Positions 1-11,399 of a stretch of DNA of 64,000 nucleotides are shown here, one piece after another. The position numbers and the translations under genes are program-made. How positions within the stretch are numbered: position 1 is the first letter of the stretch; every line of letters begins with the position of its first letter. The notes beneath the pieces were generated by a model. It searched no databases and had not been told where the DNA came from. It saw only the letters and a list, made by a program, of their open reading frames with translations. Source of the DNA: Ceratodon purpureus (taxonomy: Eukaryota; Streptophyta; Bryopsida; Pseudoditrichales; Ditrichaceae); contig CM026429.1 in the NCBI GenBank assembly GCA_014871385.1, forward strand, positions 669,365 through 733,364, in the 5' to 3' direction.

Positions 1-3000
1 GCACCTCCTCTTGCCCCTCGTCTAACCCCTCCTCTCCTATCACCTTCAGTACATGAACATCCCCCCCTACCTTACCCTTACTCTCCCCTCCTCCTTCTAT
101 TTCACTGTCCAACTCCATGTCACTATCTCTCTTAACCTCCCCGGACACTAAGCCTATGTTACGTCTTGGCACACCTCCCTCACCCGCGTCACTCCTCGCG
201 TCTTCTTTACGTGGGCGTTCCACGGCTTCTATGTCTTGTGTGAGCACCATCTGAACCGGTGTACTCTGAATGAGTCCCTCATCCCTGAACTTCTTCTCGA
301 TGTCCAACCTCGTTGCTTTATCTTCTTTTGGCTTCTCTTCTTGTACCTGCTGAACCTGGGGACTGTGGCCACTTTCTCCCTCATCGTCTTCATCGTCGCT
401 CTCTTCGCTCTCACTATTGCTGCCACTTACTGTAGTCCCCGAGTTGGACGGTAGATCAGGACATTTCTCTGAGACAACCCCACATGAACAGTTAGAACTT
501 AAACCTTGTGGACAAATCACACACTTTCCATTCATTCGGTTCATATTACAACTGAATTACAATGTGAACTATATAATATAATACATCATAAGTGGAGTTA
601 GAATGGCATACCTTCGGGTTCAGAGTCTTCATCTTCCGATTCTTCAATGAACTCGGGCTCCGTCACCTTCGATTTCCCGCGTGAATCCTTCTCTAGGCAC
701 TCGAAAACCTTCTCCGGAGGTAGTGGAGCTCGTGCTCCTGACTTCCGTCCCTCAGATCTCCCGATTGAAGTTCCAGACCTTGTGGTTTCCAGATTAAATT
801 TCACGGGACTGTCCACCACCATCTTACCTCCATCATGCTCTCGGACCACCTGTAGGCTGCTAGTAAACGTCTCTCCACCAGCTGAGTCTCTGAAACGCGT
901 AGAGACGGCCTGACTTTGCTCTCCACCACTAGCAAGCCCGTGAGAAAGGCAGGACATCGGCTTCAATGACGAATCTGCCATCAAAACAAACATTCTGAAT
1001 TAACAAATCCATCAAAAGTACAACAATATACTGTAAGTACATATACTACATCAGAAACTACTATTAGTACTTCTGCGCCTCATCTTCCTCGAGACTTTGC
1101 TAGTACATCCCAGAATAATGTACTATTCTGGACCAACGTAGTACTTTTATGCCACCTAAGTACTAGTATAACTGAAACAAGTACTAGTAAGTAAGCTTTG
1201 GATTACAGATAGATTCTCACTCATACAAAGAGTACTACGCTGAAGTACTCTATAAATTGAAAATGAATACATCATGTACAACACACACAACTACTGCGTC
1301 AACATTTGTATTTACCAAAAGTATTCAATGTACAGAAACTCTGTGAAATAAGCAATATGTACATGAAAGTACTAAAATAATACAATATGTAGTGAAAACA
1401 AAAAAACAAATAATGCATGCAAGTACAGAAAGTAAAAACTGAGCAGGGGAATGTAATCTTCCTTGAGCCTCTGCAAGACAAGTACTTGTGATTAGTACTC
1501 TACGTTTAAACGGAAAACAAAAAAATGCTACTTAGTACATCTTTAGTACTATTTCTAATACTAAAAGGAGGATCAGTACTATAAAGGTATACGTCTCGTA
1601 GAAACAAGAAACCTTAAGGCAGTACCTCAGAACAGCAAGGTAGGATGGCATTTGAAATAAAAACCACCATAGTACTGACCTGTGTTTGGACATCGTAGCC
1701 TAGCTCGTTCAGCTCGTTCAGCAAGCAACCGCGCCACCTCCTCGTCACACATGGTAATCTGGGCAGCAACATCTTCGACAACGAGAGTACCTGGACCTCC
1801 CCACCCGAAACTACGGTGCCAATCCGGGTCTACCATTTTATCACTACAGTTAGCTGCGGCACACTTGTACCCGTTCTCGTAGGTCACCTTTGCACAGAAA
1901 GGGTGGTACATGTGCTTACAGCTCGCTATTATAATATCACTCTTGGGGAAGTTGAAACCGCAAAGGGCACACATGGTGATCTTCAAGAACCTGCGCTCGG
2001 GAGACTCGTCTTCGCCAAACGCGGAATCAGGGTATACAAGAGGTACAGGGTTGAGGCTCGCAGATTGCCTCCCATATTTTATGCGATCAATCTCCACCTT
2101 CACCCCTTCACACATCCGCGTCTTCTGCTCCCGCAACCTGCGACATTCTTCTGCGGCTAAATCCCTCTGTAGCGCCTCCGCCTCCTTCCTTCCTAGACAT
2201 TGCTTCTGTTCCTCCAACAGCTCGGCTAGTAAACTCTGTTTCGCTTCATTTCCCGGATGTGCCACGTCCGCATTTTGAAGAGAGGCCAAATTAGCTTCGT
2301 AGGACTCGACCATCAAGAGCGCCAGCCGCTGGTCCTGAGCAGCTCCATCTTTAGCTTTCTTCGCCAACTCCTCGTCCATCTTCAACCCCTCTATCTCCAT
2401 TAGTAAAACTGTGTGCATTGTCTGGAAGTACTCCAATTTTGACATCGAGGCTATCCCCCGATCCTCCACCTTCACTGTGGAGTTAGCGAATTCAGATTTC
2501 GTCCCCACCCTTCTACTGGTCGTCACATTGCCAGGTGGCGGGATAGCCCTCCTCTACAACAACAACAACAATAAAAAGAAACAAACAGTTAATAGTCAGA
2601 AAATATGATTTTAGAATACATGTCGCATTCAGACACAAACTAAAACCGGAGATAATAACCTTAATCAGAACAGACTTATATTACACTGCAATTCATTTCA
2701 ATTGATCTGACTAATGCAATGCGAAGCATAGACCTACTCAGAATACTTTAACACTGACTCGTCAGATCCAGACTTCTAATTTTCAGTAACTTCCTAAACT
2801 AGAAATTGAAATGAATCCATTATCATTGCAATGTCTTCTATAACATAAACTGATATCACACACCCTAAGCAAATTGCATTGCATCAACAACTGACATAAT
2901 AGGAAAACAGAATACAGTTTAGTGCACATACCTTAGTGGGCGTTGCAGCCTCCATTCCAACGTTCGGCTCCAACTTCACTTTGACCGCAACATCAACCTT

Positions 3001-3657
3001 TAGACTCCTCCAAGTCCGCTTCGTCACCTTCGCTCCCGTGTTGATGGCAAATTGTAGCTTTGAGAGATCCTGTTCGTACTTTCGCCGCTGGCTATTATTC
3101 GTCTCTTGGCCATACAACGCCCAGTTGACCAAGTTCTTCTGGTACTCCAAGACTACGCCCACAGCGAACTGTTTCGTCACGCATCTCGGTATTTCTTCAG
3201 GTCCGTGTTGATACACGATTGGATGTAAGTACTTTATGCGGTTCACTATCTCCCGCACCTTGCAATCAGACCACGAGTATCCACCACGCCCCTTAACCCC
3301 CTCCGGCTTCAAACCGAACTCCAGCATCGTCTTGTCGCTAATATCCTTATCCTTCCGACAACGATGGGGGTTGATGGAGTTCGGGCCGCACTCCAGATCG
3401 TACCTGTCCCGGAAGTCCTCCCATGTTAGCACATCCGGAGGAGACTTCAGGCCGTCTATCAACTCCTGCAAGTCATCGATGTCGAGAAAGCGCTCCTCCT
3501 CCTTCACGGACATCCCTAGCTGTTCACTGCCCCCAGACTTAGTCTTACCAACCTGCACTCCCATCCCAGATCCCGCACTCCCTCTAGACTTAATCTTCCC
3601 ATCCCTCGAAGTCGATATTACTCCCTCTAAACCCCCGGACTTGGACTTCCTCGACAT
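1..3657 (-). CDS. RING-like/SUVR-type SET fusion protein, copy 1 (3' part outside window)
   Basis: Proposed exons on the minus strand are 3657-2932, 2553-1680, 974-612 and 504 to beyond the window start. Splice sites are GT-AG and reading phases agree (0, 1, 1). Exon 1 starts at an ATG and encodes a lysine/serine-rich start followed by a globular domain (242 aa). Exon 2 encodes a long charged coiled coil, then a RING-like finger with the pattern C-x2-C, C-x-H-x2-H-x2-C, C-x4-C, closed by a DPDWHRSFG motif. Exons 3 and 4 encode acidic Glu/Asp/Ser-rich sequence with a small Cys cluster (NCSCG...C). All four frames are open here, unlike in copy 2. The SET exons seen in copy 2 would lie before base 1. 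Role inferred: chromatin factor carried by the transposon. Confidence 0.65.
1012..1679. repeat. GTAC-motif-dense intron (copy 1)
   Basis: The intron between exons 2 and 3 of the fusion gene contains about 22 GTAC tetramers in about 680 bases, mostly within AGTACT, AAGTAC or GTACTT. Chance at equal base use is about 3. No open frame of note. Similar clusters occur in the transposase introns and near both element ends, so this is a property of the element. It may be binding sites for the element's own protein. Confidence 0.75.
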
Positions 3658-3960
3658 TGGTAAACAATCAAGATCTGCGCCCTACCACTACCCTAAACCC
3701 TAAAACACTAAACAAATATTCCAACTCTTACCCAACACGACCAGCTGACCCTAATCGCAAAAACTGAATGGAAAAAAAACCTTAACTTCGACAAAAGAAT
3801 ATAACCCTAAATCCTCTAATTCCGAATACCCATCTCATGTACCGCACCCAAGAACAAAACACCTCTGAAACAAACAGAACCCCTAAACAATGACACACAA
3901 ACAACTGAAATCAAACCCCAGACCAAACCCTCAACACAACAAACGCATCTCACGACATTG
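3658..3960 (-). promoter_or_regulatory. Leader/promoter region with telo-box of the fusion gene
   Basis: Upstream of the ATG at 3657 (minus strand) the DNA is C/A-rich on the plus strand with short 'accctaaa' units at 3,690-3,710. These telo-box-like motifs are common near plant transcription starts. No clear TATA box was identified. The assignment rests on position and motif only. Confidence 0.4.
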
Positions 3961-4370
3961 GTAACTCTCAATCACTCTCTCCTTACCGAAAGCTCTATCC
4001 CTCAAACCCTGAAACCCACAATCCCTCTATCCCGCACAAAAACACCAACCCTCCATCTGAACTAACAACACAACAATAAACAAACAAAACAGCTAAACCT
4101 CCTCTCCAAAACTCTCAACTCATAAGCACATTGCTAAAACAAACCGTAAGCAAAACAAACGAAACTCACGAAAACTCTAACTCTCAACCCCTCTATCTCT
4201 ACCAGCAACCTCTAACATTCAAACCCTCTAACAGTCGATCCCTCTATCCCTCACAAAACCCCCTAACCCTCCATCTGAACTAACAACACAACGAACAACA
4301 TCATAACAAAAGACCCCCCTCTTCAAAACTCAAAACTTTTAAGCAAATTGCGAAACAACAAACACAACCG
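3950..4370. repeat. Imperfect 218-bp tandem duplication near the element end
   Basis: The block around 3,960-4,150 recurs around 4,170-4,370 at a spacing of 218 bp. For example, a segment starting aaccctccatctgaac lies at 4,047 and again at 4,265. Copy 2 carries the same pair at about 63,420-63,830. C/A-rich, no coding frame. Confidence 0.7.
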
Positions 4371-4559
4371 AGACTAGACCAACACCACCAACACCAACGA
4401 GACTGGAGAAAACTCGAGGTGCAAGACGAAGACTACCGGCTACAGTAGGTGAGACCCAATCCGGTTACCTGAGACCACCGGTCAAGTCCAACGCTATTGG
4501 TCGATCTGAGCATGGGCGCAGGTGGATCGCGGTGGTAATATCGACGGCTACGATTATCC

Positions 4560-4653
4560 AGAGAAGTACTAGAGATACTTACTAGCAGAAATGTACTAAA
4601 AAAGTACTTCACAAATCTGCCCAAAGTGTACCCGGTGTAGTGTACTCTCACCC
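4560..4653. repeat. Candidate right terminal sequence of copy 1
   Basis: GTAC motifs cluster at 4,565-4,650. The last 20 bases (4,634-4,653, ggtgtagtgtactctcaccc) read on the minus strand resemble the start of the second copy at 49,276 (gggtgtaagcacactgcccc). Shared are the GGGTG start and the central ACACT. The match is imperfect and the boundary is a hypothesis. Confidence 0.45.
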
Positions 4654-5667
4654 GGCTGCTGTTCTTAATGTTCTTCGAATCTCCAAAATCCGACGCTTTT
4701 TGGCAGTTTCCCATGGGGCGAGCACAACCTGCTCGTCCTCCTTCGCAAGCAGTATGGGGTCATTCAAACCACCAAGAATTATAGATGTAAGGCGTACATA
4801 CACGTGTTGACTTTACATGGAAAGACTTGCTTTTATAGCAGCTGAGGATACATTTGAAGATCTTATGATCATTTCTTGATCGCAAACTTTGCTTTTCTTC
4901 TTTTCATTTCGTGTTTTAGTTCCAGGGAGAGGTTTTCAGATTGTTCAACTAGTCATGAACCCTTTATTCATCAGGGGATACACACAATTGTTTTTAAACA
5001 TAAACACTCTATATCGATATACATTAATTTGGTTCGACCTGAATTCTCGTCTTTTGTTCATTCCAATGCTACGTCGATGCTGCCTTGTATCGGTGAAATT
5101 TGCACTGATGTACAATTTGGACTTGCGTTTTTAGTCTGTTAGAATGATTTGCAACAATTCAAGGTGTGAACCTTTAACTTCTTATGTCCACTAGAGAGTT
5201 TCACTGACATCTCAGAGTTAATGATATTGTAGCTATATCTCGGACTAGATGATGAATCTGGCAATGCGGAGAAAGGTGACACAGGATGTGGTCAACTGTT
5301 TCCTTGATTTTGAGCTGTGTTTTTAGGGGGTTTGAGTCGAGCCCATCATCTACTGAAAGGCTTAGGAGCTTCAACAATCCAAAACATACGTCTGGTTTGC
5401 AAGGAGACAGCAAGGAGCTCCTTGTGAATGTCAAGGACCATCTATCTCAGCTGCATTTTAGAATCTCTTGAGCTAGGCTTCCTGGTTTCAAATTTAATCC
5501 ACCAAGTAAAGCTCTCGACGTGAAGTAACTGCAGTGCGTGCTTTGCAAACATCAATTCCCTGAATCACTTCGATCAATGAAGTCGATCGCGGGCGAATAA
5601 GTATGTCATGATTGAGCTTATGAAGTTGGAACCATCCACCACAAAACATGCAGGCAAGGATGTACAC
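4654..5667. other. Non-coding sequence without recognisable gene
   Basis: Only short open frames occur here. None has a recognisable domain, and no repeat of note was found. Confidence 0.5.
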
Positions 5668-5940
5668 TACCGTATCATCGTAGCAGGCCCATGAAATATA
5701 AAATATAAAAATGAAAAAAATAGAAAATTATGTAGATGTAAAAACGAAAATAGAATTATTAGTTTTTACTATTTTTTTTAAAAAAAAAGTCTAAGCCATT
5801 TAAGGTCATTTTTGCTGATTTTTTGCCTAAAAAAACAAAAATCGTGAAATTCAATTTTTTTGAGACAAATCTTAATTTTACAAAAAAAAAATAAAAATTA
5901 TTTGTTTACGAAGGACCAAACCTGCTATGATGTTACGGTA
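5668..5940. mobile_element. MITE-like inverted-repeat element
   Basis: A 273-bp AT-rich block is bounded by near-perfect 20-bp inverted repeats: TACCGTATCATCGTAGCAGG at 5,668 and its complement with two mismatches ending at 5,940. The outer TA on each side would fit a TA target-site duplication of the Tc1/mariner (Stowaway) type. Inside are A- and T-runs without coding capacity. A non-autonomous element is inferred. Confidence 0.6.
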
Positions 5941-6059
5941 CTAGAATGAAGGGGTCTAAACATTGAACAGCACCGGGAATCTGTTTAAGGCATTGCACAA
6001 CAGGAGCCACAAAAAGTCATATCCCTCAAAGTAGCATTGAACAATGAAGATACAATGCC

Positions 6060-6750
6060 TAGCAATGTCCACTCCAAGGGCCTGGGGTCCCCAATCCAAG
6101 GGCCTGGGGTCCGCAATCCATGTGCTTCGGCACCCCAGTCCATCTTCTTGGGGTCTGAAACAATTCAGTTTCATTTTTTTCAGTTTTTACTTTTCTTAAT
6201 TTACTTTTTAGGGTTGTAAGTAGGAATACATAATCTTCATACATATATAGACTATTAAACTAAATTCTAGACCTCTTGTTTTCAATCATTGCACGTGAGT
6301 TCAAGTTTTTTAGAGTAACAACCGCAGTCCAAGGGCCTGGGGTCCCCAGTCCAAGGGCCTGGGGCCCCATCCATAGGGTGCCAACTGGGGTCCCCAGTCC
6401 GAGGTCCTCGGGCCCCAGTCCATGTGCTTTGGCACCCCAGTCCATCTTCTTGGGGTCTGAAACAGTTCAGTTTCATTTTTTTCAGTTTTTACTTTTCTTA
6501 ATTTACTTTTTACTTTTTACTTTTTAGGATTGTACGTAGGAATACATAATCTTCATACATATATAGCCTATTAAACTAAATTATAGACCTCTTGTTTTCA
6601 ATCATTGCATGTGAGTTCAAGTTTTTTAGAGTAACAACCGCAGTCCAAGGGCCTGGGGTCCCAGTCCGAGGGCCTGGGGCCCCAGTCCATGTGCTTCGGC
6701 ACCCCAGTCCATCTTCTTGGGGTCTGAAACAGTTCAGTTTCTTTTTCTTA
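6060..6750. repeat. Tandem repeat, about 2.3 units of roughly 300 bp
   Basis: A GC-rich core (repeats of ccaagggcctggggtcc, then gtgcttcggcaccccagtcc) is followed by an AT-rich part. The core occurs at about 6,065, 6,330 and 6,645. Short ORFs here are repeat translations. The G-runs could form G-quadruplexes. Confidence 0.75.
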
Positions 6751-8045
6751 ATTTTTTCTTTTTTTTAATTGTCGTGATAATAAGATATTTCTTAAGTTAA
6801 AAGTGATAATTGTTTTGTAAAACAATCTTTGTGAAGTTTGGGAAATCAAATGAAAGAGGAATTAGGGCTATGGTCTTCCAACTCTGTCATTTTCTAAATC
6901 CGTCAGGTCCTTATAAGCAACATTCAAAAGATGGACATTTGCGGCTACCTACATGTACAGAGACACGATATGTAGGCAAGATGAGATGTCGGGTTTAGGG
7001 GTTAGTGCCTGGCCTTCATCAACGGCTCGTAGCTCACATGAGGAAATGCACGGCCTAGGTTTTGTCTCTCTCGCGGGAACGATCAGGGCTTTGCATGCAT
7101 CGGAGATCAGTTTCTTTGCAAGCCGATGAGCTTCAATATTGTATTGGGATTTTCTGATGAAACAATTCCCAATGGCTGATTTGTGTTCTGTGAACTTTCA
7201 TTTGATGTGCAGGGTTGGTAGTCAGGCAGCTGTAAACAAAGTTGGTGCAGCCATGGCCCATGGGTATGATACTTGGAAAGATCACGGTAGAAACAGCAAA
7301 GTACAAATGATGCACGCCGAGTTGTTGCGGCTGGCTTTCGACTTCTTGGTAACACTAGACTTCCACGATTTGCTCTAGTCAATCATGTCTCTTCTGTTTT
7401 GTGTGGTGGCTTTTTTCGCTCTTTCTTTATATAGTTGATTTCGGTTCAGATTTTTAACAAAGGCGAGGTTGCATGCAGGGGAGTTGATGCAGGTTCAGCT
7501 TCGAAGACTATCTAATTTTCAACGTCATCGTCACGGTCCAAAAGATCAGTGACAGTGCAGTTTTTTTGAGTGATATTTAGAGCTTAATTAGATATTGTTT
7601 CTGCAGTTCCGCTCGATGTTAACAATTGTTTACGTGATAATCGGTAAGTGATTCTCGTCTAATATGGACCTTTTTCCTGAAGGATGAGATGAAACGAAAT
7701 CGAGTTGTCAAAGTCAACCACTGACCAGCGAGTGGGTACAAACAGATCTTGCATCCCTCATTGAATATGGTTGTGCCGTATGTTGTAGTCTCCCTCTGGC
7801 TCTTGTTTAGACGGGTTGGTTTAAATAGTTCAAGCGACATCATTATTTGTTGCGCCTACGTGGTTTATTTATTTTAATGAGAGCATATACTTGTCAAGAC
7901 CTGGAGTTGGTTATCGGCTTTTGGAAATAGACCCGCGAGTTTCGTTGGAGTTTTTTTATCAAGGGATTTTATATATTGTTTGACAGTATTCTTTCCTCTG
8001 CAGATTTGGTTCAGTTCCTACTCGCATGTTTAGGGTGCTTTTCAG
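6751..8045. other. Non-coding sequence
   Basis: No recognisable gene. Short open frames at 7,107-7,382 and 7,619-7,843 show no domain and no splice-consistent extension. Confidence 0.45.
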
Positions 8046-8109
8046 GTGCTGATTCCAGGTGCTTTTGAAAAACCTTCGGATTGTGTACTTGGTGTGGTGG
8101 GCAGGAACG

Positions 8110-8375
8110 GAGATACAGATGCTGGATCTAGTATTTCGCAGACAAGATGCATGGGTACGGTGTCTACAAGTTTGCTAACGGCCATCGTAACGAAGGCTCA
8201 TGGCACGACGGATGAAAACAAGGATTAGGCATGATCTACACTTTCCGCAATGGTGACACTCACGCAGGCCACTGTCATTTGGGTACGTACCCTGGAGAGC
8301 AGAAGCACGCAGGTCCCCAATGCATCGGCTCCAGTGGCTGTTAGTCACTCCAAAGTTTTGAATGCTGCGCAGGTA
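8110..8375 (+). pseudogene. Broken MORN-repeat protein fragment
   Basis: Translation shows two MORN repeats (HGYGVYKFANGHRNEGSW, then MIYTFRNGDTHAGH) of the plant type, followed by SHSKVLNAAQ before a GT donor at about 8,372. The SHSKVLNA motif follows the MORN repeats in known plant MORN-motif proteins. An in-frame TGA at 8,213-8,215 replaces an expected arginine-type codon, and a frameshift separates an upstream NGDTDAG from YFADKMHGYG. MORN repeats usually mediate lipid or membrane association. This copy is a truncated, non-functional fragment; downstream coding exons were not recognisable. Confidence 0.7.
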
Positions 8376-9990
8376 ATGCTCTGAATGTCATCTCGTTCTG
8401 GCCATTCTATTTAGCGATACCAGTGAATCAAATATCCACACGTACCATATTCAGTGCAAGAATAGAAACGAACTGGGAGTTTCGAGAAATCACGCTTCAT
8501 TCCGTGTTGCAGTGCTTCAACCAAAATTTCGGAGACTGTACTAACTTAGTCTAACAAGTGTTATTGAAAAAATAGACTCATTGAATCAAGCGTCCAGAAA
8601 ATCTCCTAAATTCACTACACCTAGCGTATTGCATCATAACCCATGACAACAGATCTCATCCACTTATTGTCAACACCTTATATGTAATTGAATTATAACT
8701 TATACAGAGGGGGGCTATAAAACCAAAAATCCAATGAGGTCAACCCTAGCTACCCCGTGATCGTCGTTTTGAGTGAACCCTAAAACGTAACGGGCAACGG
8801 GTCCTACCGGACCCGTCGCCCTCAGTCAAACCCTTCTCGCTCCGCTCGATGGGTTTGATTTATGTTGCCTGAATATTTTTATGAGAAGTGAATATTCCAC
8901 TTATAAAACTTAATTTAATGAATGAATTGATTTCCCTGATTTTTCCCTCGAGAGTCGAAGGAGCAGAAACTGTAAGAGCAGTGAAACTGTATTTTCATTC
9001 AATCCTTCGTGAATGTCGGTCTTCATCTCTTTGATTTAGTGACCACTGTCTGATTACCTGGCCACTGACAGGCCTATGTGCACTGCAAGCGACGCACGGC
9101 CATAAGCTGTCCTGCAGCAACTGCTATGGACTGTGTTGTTCCTATCATATTCCGCATGAAATACACCATCTGAGCGAGAGCAACACAGTCACCATCATCA
9201 AATGTGGCGCGCCTTCAGACATTGTTGCCCACTCAAACTGGTTATTCAAAGTAACCGATTCAAGGAGTACTAGTCACAGCAAATCTCATCAGGTCAGTAA
9301 CAGGTCGTGTAATCACATACGGGACTTGTTAATCTTATTTCGATATCATTCCAGAGAGCACAAGACTTTACTGCAATCAAACAGTACCTTTTTTATATCC
9401 GAGTTTTTAGTTTCTAGAGATTTGGACTGCCTATCAAGTTAACAGCTGAAATTTCCCCCACCGCGCAGTCTTTTTGGTACGACAATCCCTTCACGTCATC
9501 CACCATGGTCTGGTCATTGGATTTCCACATCGTTTGCAGTTGAAACTTGATGCTAACTTATTTCGCTTCGCATTTCTTCCAGGAAATGGGCCACTTCGAA
9601 GTCATCAATTTGTATTAAGCAAATAATACATGTGTGATGGGGAAACTTGTCATACCTGACAGTGTACGCATATGAGGGCTGTTGTAGAATGTCAGCAGTC
9701 ATCAAACAGGACTGTTGTGGTGAGTCGTTCACTCAGGTGTCGTTTATTCATTGTAGTATGTAGTATTTGTGTTCTGAATAAAAAAAGGGGTAAAATTATA
9801 TTATGCGTATGTTCATGGGATTCAATGAGAAAACGTGCATGACTAGGTGTGTTTTATGCCGCTGTGCAAAAAAAATAATAAAAATGACTTGTATCCAGTC
9901 AACGAACATTTATTTAAACATGGTTTCAAGCACAGAAAGAGTGAAGCGTGATGCAAGAAAATTAACACATCTAACAACGACGCGTTCCAC
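8376..9990. other. Non-coding sequence with dispersed repeat
   Basis: No gene recognised. It contains the first copy of the dispersed repeat (8,716-8,875). The segment around 9,060-9,240 may hold decayed MORN-gene exons, but I could not confirm a frame. Confidence 0.4.
8716..8875. repeat. Dispersed repeat, GC-richer copy
   Basis: Matches 14,323-14,475 in the same orientation, from ctataaaaccaaaaatccaa to the segment ending with ctccgctcgatgggtttg. The partner differs mainly by C-to-T and G-to-A changes, often at CpG sites. Confidence 0.7.
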
Positions 9991-10049
9991 CTACTTCACT
10001 AAAATGTAACTCCTAACAGCAGCCGCCTTCATTTCTTGGGTGTACGACT

Positions 10050-10247
10050 TGGGAAGCGTTCCTGAAACCGATGTCCCTACTCTTTCATCTAATATATCTA
10101 CTATAAACACAGAAGATATCAGAACACAATCAATTAACCCATCTTTCATTCCAAATAGGTCGCACTGTGATGTACAATCACATTCCGAAGACACTGAGTG
10201 CAAAGAATAACGAACTATAGACAGAGACATACAAAAGATAGAAAACG

Positions 10248-10279
<32 letters not shown>

Positions 10280-10690
10280 CTAAAAAAGCCTAACATTTAT
10301 TGCAACTGGACTTCCTAATCGAGAGAACAGAAGAAGAGTTTCGACGAATAATAACAACACATTGCATGCAACTTGTGGCAGCTTATTTTTTTATTCAGTG
10401 ACGCTCATCTCTTTATACTTGCGACGACAGTGGGCATCATCTTCTTCTCTGCGATGCCATGTGGCTCTTGGGAGCGGCCATCTTCAATTCATGTGAATAC
10501 GATTCGGGAAGCATCCCTCAAACCAAGATGCGTACTCTTCCCGTCGGGATCTATTGCAAGCACGGAGGATATTAGAATTCAAACAATTAACGCGCATTTG
10601 ATATTCCAAATAGGTTGCACTGTGATGTACAATCACATTCTGTAGACACCGAATGAAGATGAGAACGAACCTACAGACACATACCTCCAA
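10050..10690. repeat. Direct duplication with 455-bp spacing and an A-tract
   Basis: The segment around 10,060-10,235 recurs around 10,505-10,660. The shared core ccaaataggt(c/t)gcactgtgatg lies at 10,151 and 10,606. A long A-tract at 10,249-10,276 lies between them. No coding frame is supported. Confidence 0.65.
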
Positions 10691-10698
10691 TATGCTTA

Positions 10699-11397
10699 CT
10701 ATGCATGCCGTGGTGGATGATCCCACACGTGGTGGATGGTTTTGTCTGCAAGTGAAACCACAAAGTCCTCCCCCTCATCCGGTGAATCCGGGTGCTCTTC
10801 TAGTCTCTTGCGTTTGAGTCTATTTACTTCGAGGAAACGGTTCACTCGGAGCCTCCATAACCGCATCTGTATATTTTTAGGCCACGGCGAATCCATTGCA
10901 TCCCCCCATATGGAGTCCAGATTGTCGTTGGGACCAAACTCGTCTTCCCTGATGGTCCGTTGACACCTAAACTCTGCATAGTCCAGTTTGTAACCAAGAA
11001 ATGAAGGATCGGCATCGGCTATGGCGCAGTACTCCTCATATTGCCTGTGTGGGGGAAGCCAATCCTCGTCAAGTTCGTCCAATCTTAGCCTGTACTCCCA
11101 ATTGGCTTTAGGTCGCACAAACGCTTGCTCCGGTTTAGCAGACCGTGCGTGTCCACGTGATTGTGTCGAAGTTGTGTCGTCTCCATCCTGTTTTGGAGGC
11201 CAGCTTTCCAAATCCACCTTCTCCCTCGACGGAACCCATGATGAGCCTACGGGTCCTTCCTTAGCCGCAGCACTATCTGAATATTGAGTTGCTTCAAACT
11301 CCGGTGTACCATCTCGGTGACGGCATCTCTTCTCGTCCTGTCGATGCTTCTTCGAGGCTCTCCTGTCCTTACCACCGCTGATTCTCTTCTTGTCCAT
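10699..11397 (-). CDS. Hypothetical charged protein, 232 aa
   Basis: A single long open frame starts at ATG 11,397 and ends at a stop near 10,699. The first 30 residues are strongly basic (Lys/Arg/His clusters, probable nuclear localisation signal). The middle is acidic and polar. The last 110 residues are rich in Trp, Arg, Asp and Glu (SPWPKNIQMRLWRLRVNRFL) and end with a Pro/His-rich tail. No catalytic motif or family was recognised. It resembles in style the N-terminal exon of the transposon fusion gene (basic start, Trp-containing charged domain), but I could not align them convincingly. It could be a single-exon lineage-specific gene or an exon of a larger one. Confidence 0.4.
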   Translation of the reverse strand: MDKKRISGGKDRRASKKHRQDEKRCRHRDGTPEFEATQYSDSAAAKEGPVGSSWVPSREKVDLESWPPKQDGDDTTSTQSRGHARSAKPEQAFVRPKANWEYRLRLDELDEDWLPPHRQYEEYCAIADADPSFLGYKLDYAEFRCQRTIREDEFGPNDNLDSIWGDAMDSPWPKNIQMRLWRLRVNRFLEVNRLKRKRLEEHPDSPDEGEDFVVSLADKTIHHVWDHPPRHA

Positions 11398-11399
11398 TC

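Larger units (their letters stand above)
1..4653. mobile_element. Right-hand part of large GTAC-rich DNA transposon, copy 1
   Basis: This stretch matches 59,487-64,000 almost base for base; the differences I noticed are essentially all small insertions or deletions. It enters from the left edge, carries the 5' two thirds of the RING-like/SET fusion gene on the minus strand, then a C/A-rich leader, a 218-bp internal duplication and an end with GTAC motifs. I place the end near 4,653, where a short sequence resembles the inverse of the one at 49,276. The left part, with transposase and SET exons, would lie before the window. The exact boundary and any target-site duplication are not established. 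Alternatives are a 59.5-kb tandem duplication or an assembly repeat. Confidence 0.7.

Noticed and set aside
229..454. Open frames at 229-426 (minus) and 236-454 (plus), repeated in copy 2
   Set aside because: They are other-frame shadows of the acidic exon of the fusion gene, whose own minus-strand frame is open through the window start.
1299..1481. 60-codon frame in the GTAC-rich intron
   Set aside because: Low-complexity, Cys/Phe/Tyr-rich translation of intron DNA; lies between well-supported exons.
1816..2278. Plus-strand frames of 114 and 122 codons opposite exon 2
   Set aside because: Antisense shadows of the coiled-coil/RING exon; no domain in these frames.
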